Shown: piece after piece, positions 59,972 to 64,000 of the stretch
Numbering within the stretch: the stretch's first letter is position 1
Layout of the letters: each line of letters opens with the position of its first letter
NCBI RefSeq assembly: GCF_015999245.1
Contig: NZ_JAEAMR010000004.1
Span: 237,819 to 301,818, forward strand
Reading direction: 5' to 3'
Origin: Streptomyces sp. AV19
GTDB taxonomy: Bacteria; Actinomycetota; Actinomycetes; Streptomycetales; Streptomycetaceae
Length of the DNA: 64,000 nucleotides
Notes under the pieces: model-generated
Told to the model about the DNA's origin: nothing
Databases searched by the model: none
Seen by the model: the letters and a program-made list of their open reading frames with translations, nothing else
Made by a program: the position numbers and the translations under genes

Positions 59972-60661
59972 ATGGCAACACATGTGATCACCGGTGCCGG
60001 ATCGGGCATCGGAGCGGTCGTGGCCGAGCGGCTGCACGCGCGCGGGGACGAGTTGTACCTGTTCGCCCGGGACGCGGGGCGGGCCAAGGAGCTCGCGGAG
60101 CGCTTCCCCGGGGCCCGCACGCTCGTCGGCGACCTCGCCAACCCCGACCGGCTGTCCTGGGCGCTGAGTCACCAGGCGCTGCCCGACCGCGTCGACTCGC
60201 TGCTGCACATCGCCGGGGTCGTCGACCTCGGCCCGGTCGGCGACCTGACGCCGAAGGCGTGGACGCACCAGCTCGCGGTCAACCTCGTCTCCCCGGCCGA
60301 GCTGACCCGGCTGCTGCTGCCGCAACTGCGCGTCTCCAAGGGCAGCGTGGTCTTCGTCAACTCCGGCGCCGGGCTCCACGCGGGCCCGCAGTGGAGCGCG
60401 TACGCCGCGAGCAAGCACGGCCTCAAGGCGCTCGCCGACTCGCTGCGCGGCGAGGAGCACGCCAACGGGGTGCGGGTGACGAGCGTCTACCCGGGGCGCA
60501 CGGCCACCGCGATGCAGGCGAAGGTGCACCAGCAGGAGGGCAAGGAGTACGAGGCCGGCAAGTGGATCGACCCGGGCTCCGTGGCGAGCACCGTGCTGCT
60601 TGCCGTCGACCTGCCCCGGGACGCGGAGATCAACGACCTCACGGTCCGGCCGGGGTTCTGA
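59972..60661 (+). CDS. Short-chain dehydrogenase/reductase
   Basis: A 229-residue classical SDR: cofactor motif VITGAGSGIGAVVAE, the NAG-type HIAGVVDLG, catalytic Ser in VFVNSGAG, and Tyr-x-x-x-Lys in WSAYAASKHGLK. After VTSVYPGRTAT the substrate lid follows. It is slightly short but complete. Substrate unknown. Preceded by the TGTACA-type inverted repeat. MarR gene follows after 56 bp. Confidence 0.92.
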   Translation: MATHVITGAGSGIGAVVAERLHARGDELYLFARDAGRAKELAERFPGARTLVGDLANPDRLSWALSHQALPDRVDSLLHIAGVVDLGPVGDLTPKAWTHQLAVNLVSPAELTRLLLPQLRVSKGSVVFVNSGAGLHAGPQWSAYAASKHGLKALADSLRGEEHANGVRVTSVYPGRTATAMQAKVHQQEGKEYEAGKWIDPGSVASTVLLAVDLPRDAEINDLTVRPGF

Positions 60662-60717
60662 GCCGCGAGCACAATAACGGCGGGGGTGCGGGGGAGGCGC
60701 GGGCGTAGGGTGAGGTC

Positions 60718-61173
60718 ATGAACAGCGCATCGGACAGCGCATCGGACAGCGCGTCGGCCGGGGCCTCGATCCGGGACATACGGCTCCTGGTCGTGGAGCT
60801 CGGCAAGCGGATGGACGCGCACCGGCGCACCCGGATCGCCGAGTTCGACCTCACCCTGACCCAGGCTAAGGCCCTGGAGGAGCTGGGCGACCCGCGGACG
60901 GCGCGCGAGCTGGCCGCGGTGCTCAGCTGCGAACCGCCCAACGTCACCTACATCATGGACAAGCTGGAGAAGCGCGGCCTGGTCGTCCGCGAGCCGCACC
61001 CGCAGGACCGGCGGGCCAAGCGGCTCGTCCTCACCGAGGCGGGACGGGAGATGCGGTTGAAGCTGCTGCGCCGGATGGGGCAGGACTCGCCGCTGGATCA
61101 CCTCTCGCAGGAGGAGCTGAACGAGCTGCGGGACCGGCTGTTCCGGGCACTGGAGGGATCGCAGGACGGCTGA
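60718..61173 (+). CDS. MarR-family transcriptional regulator
   Basis: A 151-residue winged-helix regulator: LTLTQAKALEELGDPRTARE, LSCEPPNVTYIMDKLEKRGL and wing PHPQDRRAKRLVLTEAG. The Ser/Ala repeats at the N-terminus (NSASDSASDSASAGAS) are a short low-complexity tail encoded by near-identical 12-bp units. Probably controls the MFS gene that follows across a hairpin and an inverted repeat. Confidence 0.92.
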   Translation: MNSASDSASDSASAGASIRDIRLLVVELGKRMDAHRRTRIAEFDLTLTQAKALEELGDPRTARELAAVLSCEPPNVTYIMDKLEKRGLVVREPHPQDRRAKRLVLTEAGREMRLKLLRRMGQDSPLDHLSQEELNELRDRLFRALEGSQDG

Positions 61174-61185
61174 GCGGGACAACGG

Positions 61186-61214
61186 ACCCCCGGGCCGGTG
61201 CCCGGGGGGTTCTT
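61186..61214. terminator. Intrinsic-type terminator after the MarR gene
   Basis: ACCCCCGGGC (61186-61195) pairs with GCCCGGGGGG (61200-61209), loop CGGT, followed by the T-rich TTCTTTAT. Confidence 0.88.
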
Positions 61215-61234
61215 TATGGAATCAGTAAAGTTCG

Positions 61235-61268
61235 AGCTGTAACCATTGTTGCTGTAATGGATACAGCT
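61235..61268. promoter_or_regulatory. Inverted repeat before the MFS gene
   Basis: AGCTGTA (61235-61241) and TACAGCT (61262-61268) face each other across 20 bp in an unusually AT-rich stretch; GCTGTAA also recurs at 61251. Likely promoter/operator for the transporter, with MarR as candidate binder. Confidence 0.6.
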
Positions 61269-61282
61269 TTAAGTTTCTCGGC

Positions 61283-62734
61283 ATGGTCACCGCATCCCGC
61301 GCACCCCGCGCATCCCGCTCCCGCACGGCGGCCCCCGACCCGGCCCCCGCCTCCGCCCCCGCCGCCCCGCGCCGCCAGGGACTCCAACTCCTCGCCCTGG
61401 CCCTCGGATTCGTCATGGCCGTCCTCGACACCACGATCATGAACGTCGCGGGCCCCTCGCTGCGCGGCGGACTGCACCTGTCCCTGTCCGGCCTCACCTG
61501 GGTCATCAGCGGCTACATCCTCGTCTTCGCCTCGCTCCTGCTGCTCGCCGGCTCGCTCGCCGGCCGCTACGGGGCGCGCCGGACCTACCTGGCCGGGCTC
61601 GCGCTGTTCACCGCCGCCTCGCTGCTGTGCGCGGCCGCCCCGACGGCCGGTGTGCTGCTGGCCGGGCGGCTGCTCCAGGGCGCGGGCGCGGCCCTGTTCA
61701 TGCCCAGCTCGCTGACGCTGCTGCTCGCCGCGTTCCCCGGGACGCGGGAGCGCGCCAGGGTGCTCGGCCTGTGGTCGGCGATCGTCTCCACCGCGGCCGG
61801 GCTGGGCCCGGCGCTGGGCGGGGTGCTGGTCGACGCGTCCGGCTGGCGGTCGATCTTCCTGATCAACCTGCCGTTCGGCATCGCGGGGCTCGTCCTGGCC
61901 CGCCGCGTCGTCGCGGACCTCCCCGGCCGCCCCGCCGCGCTCGGCGTCGGCGGTCACGCCCTGGGCCTGCTCGCCCTGGCCGGGCTCAGCTACGGGCTGA
62001 TCCAGGGCCCCGAGCGGGGCTGGACGGACGACGGGGTACTGGGTGCGCTCGCCCTGGCCGTGCTGGGCGGCGCGGCGTTCGCCCTGCGGGAGCGGCGCGC
62101 CGAGGAGCGCATCCTGCCGGCCGCACTGCTCGCCAACTCCCGCTTCCGCGCCGCGAGTCTGGTCGGCTTCCTCTTCAACTTCGCCGCCTACGGCACCCCG
62201 TTCGTCCTCGGCCTCTTCTTCCAGCAGGCGCGGGGCGCGAGTCCGATGGAGGCCGGGCTGGAGCTGCTGCCCACGCAGATCGTCTGGCCGCTGGGCAACA
62301 TCCTCTACACCCGCTACGGCCGCCGTCTGGGCGACCGCGCGGCCCTCGCCGGCTCGCTCGTGGTGGCCGCCGCCGGCATGCTCGTCCTGGCCCTCACCGT
62401 CTCGCCCGGCACGCCGTACTGGGTCCTGGCCGTCGTCCTCGGCGTCCTCAACACCGCCGTCGGCGTGGCCTCCCCGGCGATGACCGGCGCGCTCATGGAC
62501 GCCGCGGGGGCGGAGCACGCCCCCATCGCCGGCGCCGCCCTCAACGCCAACCGCCAGATCGGCAGCCTCGTCGGCGTGGCCGTGATGAGCGCGGTCGTCG
62601 CCGGGGGCGGCGGCTGGTACACGGCCGTCGCCGTGGTCCTCGCCGTGGCCGCGGCGGCGTACGGGGGCGGGGCCCTGGCCGCCGGGCTGGGGCTGCGCGC
62701 CCGGCGGGAGCGGGCCCGTACGGCGTTCGGCTGA
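61283..62734 (+). CDS. DHA2-family MFS efflux transporter (14 TMS, EmrB/QacA type)
   Basis: A 483-residue exporter. Motif D1 (ALALGFVMAVLDTTIMNVAG) and motif C-type GLGPALGGVLVDASGWRSIF are characteristic of drug:H+ antiporters of the DHA2 group. The Ala-rich N-terminus is normal for the family. ATG 61283, with no evident Shine-Dalgarno, only 15 bp after the inverted repeat. MarR upstream suggests drug-inducible expression. Confidence 0.93.
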   Translation: MVTASRAPRASRSRTAAPDPAPASAPAAPRRQGLQLLALALGFVMAVLDTTIMNVAGPSLRGGLHLSLSGLTWVISGYILVFASLLLLAGSLAGRYGARRTYLAGLALFTAASLLCAAAPTAGVLLAGRLLQGAGAALFMPSSLTLLLAAFPGTRERARVLGLWSAIVSTAAGLGPALGGVLVDASGWRSIFLINLPFGIAGLVLARRVVADLPGRPAALGVGGHALGLLALAGLSYGLIQGPERGWTDDGVLGALALAVLGGAAFALRERRAEERILPAALLANSRFRAASLVGFLFNFAAYGTPFVLGLFFQQARGASPMEAGLELLPTQIVWPLGNILYTRYGRRLGDRAALAGSLVVAAAGMLVLALTVSPGTPYWVLAVVLGVLNTAVGVASPAMTGALMDAAGAEHAPIAGAALNANRQIGSLVGVAVMSAVVAGGGGWYTAVAVVLAVAAAAYGGGALAAGLGLRARRERARTAFG

Positions 62735-62787
62735 GGCGGGCCGCGACAGCGCCGGGAGCCGGCCGCCCGCCGGGCGCGCGGCGCGCG

Positions 62788-63498
62788 TCAGTCCCTCCCG
62801 CGCAGGCGCCGCGCGGCCTCCTCCGAGACCTGCCGCCGGTGCTCCTGCTTGGCGGCCGTGCGGGATCTCACCAGCTCCAGCACGTCCGGCGGGGCGAGGT
62901 CCGGCCGTCCCGCCGCGTACGGCGGTGCCGGGTCGTACTCCGCGGCGAGCTGGACCGCGTGCGCCTCCTGCTCGCCGAAGAGTTCGGCCAGGAGCACCAG
63001 GGCGAAGTCCATGCCGGCGGTGACGCCCCCGCCGGTGATCCGGTTGCCGTCGACGACCACTCGCTCCCGCACCGGCGTGGCGCCGAACAGCCCGAGCTGG
63101 TCGTGGGACAGCCAGTGGGTCGTGGCCCGGTGGCCCCGCAGCAGCCCCGCGGCCCCCAGGACCAGCGCGCCCGTGCACACCGAGGTCACGTAACGGGCGC
63201 CCGCCGCCTGCTGCTTGAGGAAGTCCAGCGTCTCGTCGTCGTGCATCAGGCCGATCTGGCCGCGGCCGCCCGGCACACAGATGACGTCCAGCTGCGGGGC
63301 CTTCGGGAAGGAGAGCGTCGGGACGATGTGCCAGCCGCCGGAGGTCCGCACCGGAGTCGTGGTCTTCCACACCAGCTGGACGTCGACCAGGCCGGAACTC
63401 GCGAACAGTTCGGCCGGGCCGGTGATGTCCAGGATGTTGATGTCCGGGTAGACCAGGAGGCCGATGCACACCCGGTCGTTCCGCTCGGTGCCTTGCAT
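62788..63498 (-). CDS. DJ-1/PfpI-family protein (GATase1-like)
   Basis: A 236-residue DJ-1/PfpI protein: VCIGLLVYPDINILDITGPA, LDVICVPGGRGQ, and the nucleophile-elbow Cys in YVTSVCTGALVLGAAGLL. Such proteins include isonitrile hydratase-like and stress proteins; THWLSHDQL is a feature of the InhA/isonitrile hydratase subgroup. I chose ATG 63498, five bases from CGGAG; an ATG at 63516 overlapping the upstream stop (ATGA) is equally possible and would add six residues. Follows the methyltransferase in the same transcript. Confidence 0.9.
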   Translation of the reverse strand: MQGTERNDRVCIGLLVYPDINILDITGPAELFASSGLVDVQLVWKTTTPVRTSGGWHIVPTLSFPKAPQLDVICVPGGRGQIGLMHDDETLDFLKQQAAGARYVTSVCTGALVLGAAGLLRGHRATTHWLSHDQLGLFGATPVRERVVVDGNRITGGGVTAGMDFALVLLAELFGEQEAHAVQLAAEYDPAPPYAAGRPDLAPPDVLELVRSRTAAKQEHRRQVSEEAARRLRGRD

Positions 63499-63512
63499 GG
63501 TGCTCCGTTCCC

Positions 63513-64000
63513 TCATTCCTCTCCCACCGGGCCCACGACCGCGATCGTGCTGAGGACGAAGTCGATCCGTCCGGCCCTTTGGTGCGTGGCGAACAGCCGC
63601 CGGGCGGCGGCGTCGACGGCATCGTGCCCCTCGTCGCCGGGGCGCGGCACGTAGGACAGCGACCAGAGGTTGCCCAGCAGGGTCTCCAGGTCCCAGCGCC
63701 GGGTGTTGTCGGCCGCCTCCTCCACGGGCGTGCCGGGGAAGAACGCCCGCGCCTGCTCGCGCAGACCGGCCCACGCGCCCTTCATCCGGCCGTACGCGGG
63801 GGCGTACTCGGTCAGCATCGCGAGGTAGTCGCGCATGAAGGGAGTGGCCGTGAAGTCCCGGGTGTTCCAGACGACGGCCGCCCGGCAGCCGGGCCGGGCG
63901 ATCCGGCGGAACTCCGCCGGCGCGGCCACCGGGTCCAGCCAGTGCACCGCCTGGGCGACCGTGATCAGGTCCACGGAGCCGTCCGGCAGGCCGGTGCTCT
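63513..64000 (-). CDS. SAM-dependent methyltransferase, N-terminus outside the window
   Basis: The last ~162 residues of a Methyltransf_11-type protein: ITVAQAVHWLDPVAAPAEFR is the motif II/post-I region typical of the UbiE/YcgJ-like group, and RPGCRAAVVWNTRDF is motif III. SAM-binding motif I lies beyond 64000. It is coupled to the DJ-1 gene by a possible ATGA. Substrate unknown. Confidence 0.85.
   Translation of the reverse strand, partial: STGLPDGSVDLITVAQAVHWLDPVAAPAEFRRIARPGCRAAVVWNTRDFTATPFMRDYLAMLTEYAPAYGRMKGAWAGLREQARAFFPGTPVEEAADNTRRWDLETLLGNLWSLSYVPRPGDEGHDAVDAAARRLFATHQRAGRIDFVLSTIAVVGPVGEE

Overview
The window reads as a chromosomal core segment of a Streptomyces or close relative. 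Evidence: very high GC, frequent GTG starts and one plausible TTG start, GTGA/ATGA stop-start couplings, an XRE/DUF397/ATP-binding regulatory trio, many lone HATPase regulators, and a near absence of TTA codons. From memory, not checked, the backbone order (glgX, two L,D-transpeptidases, enoyl-CoA hydratase, sdaA-glyA-gcvH-gcvT, an oligopeptide ABC operon, cysteine desulfurase-mnmA) resembles the S. coelicolor region around SCO5456-SCO5488. No rRNA, tRNA, complete insertion sequence, integrase or large biosynthetic cluster is visible.

Layout. 1-14.3 kb: truncated ABC exporter, GlgX, two paralogous lipoprotein L,D-transpeptidases, enoyl-CoA hydratase, an anti-sigma-like ATPase, a PGRP-type amidase, an EF-hand protein, CutA, an AraC regulator, a methyltransferase, and a two-component pair whose kinase is frameshifted at a GGCC repeat. 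14.3-19.1 kb: a minus-strand glycine catabolism unit (gcvT, gcvH, glyA, then sdaA) behind a tandem glycine riboswitch; together these convert glycine to methylene-THF, serine and pyruvate. 19.2-29 kb: a P-loop protein, two SseB-like proteins, a small-molecule kinase, two HD proteins, a DUF5954 protein, a quinone oxidoreductase, a frameshifted epimerase and a PAP2 phosphatase, with an MFS remnant between them. 29.2-36 kb is more plastic: a kinase-TPR fusion, a frameshifted SnoaL-like gene, a 5'-truncated efflux transporter fragment beside a four-repeat type I-E-like CRISPR array without cas genes, and two divergent regulator/target pairs with clear operators.

36.2-41 kb is the most unusual block. 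A divergent LysR gene faces a four-gene minus operon headed by a 454-aa homologue of MfnB (the methanofuran-pathway furan synthase) with altered active-site lysines and about 100 extra residues. It is followed by an AhpD-fold protein lacking the CxxC, a DoxX-like membrane protein and an unassigned 317-aa protein. I regard it as the best candidate for an undescribed pathway.

41-64 kb: a secreted serine hydrolase, a five-gene peptide ABC importer, a TRIC-like channel, a thioesterase, sulfur-transfer genes, the XRE/DUF397/ATPase trio, a 427-bp element with ~90-bp inverted arms, a second two-component system, and an SDR/MarR/MFS/DJ-1/methyltransferase tail cut by the window end. A composite intergenic repeat sharing the 17-mer CGCCCTTTCACCGTTTC sits just after stop codons at four loci. 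Three genes (12.5, 26.3 and 31.7 kb) carry apparent single-base frameshifts; sequencing error has to be excluded before calling them pseudogenes. Many start choices rest on ribosome-binding sites judged by eye.
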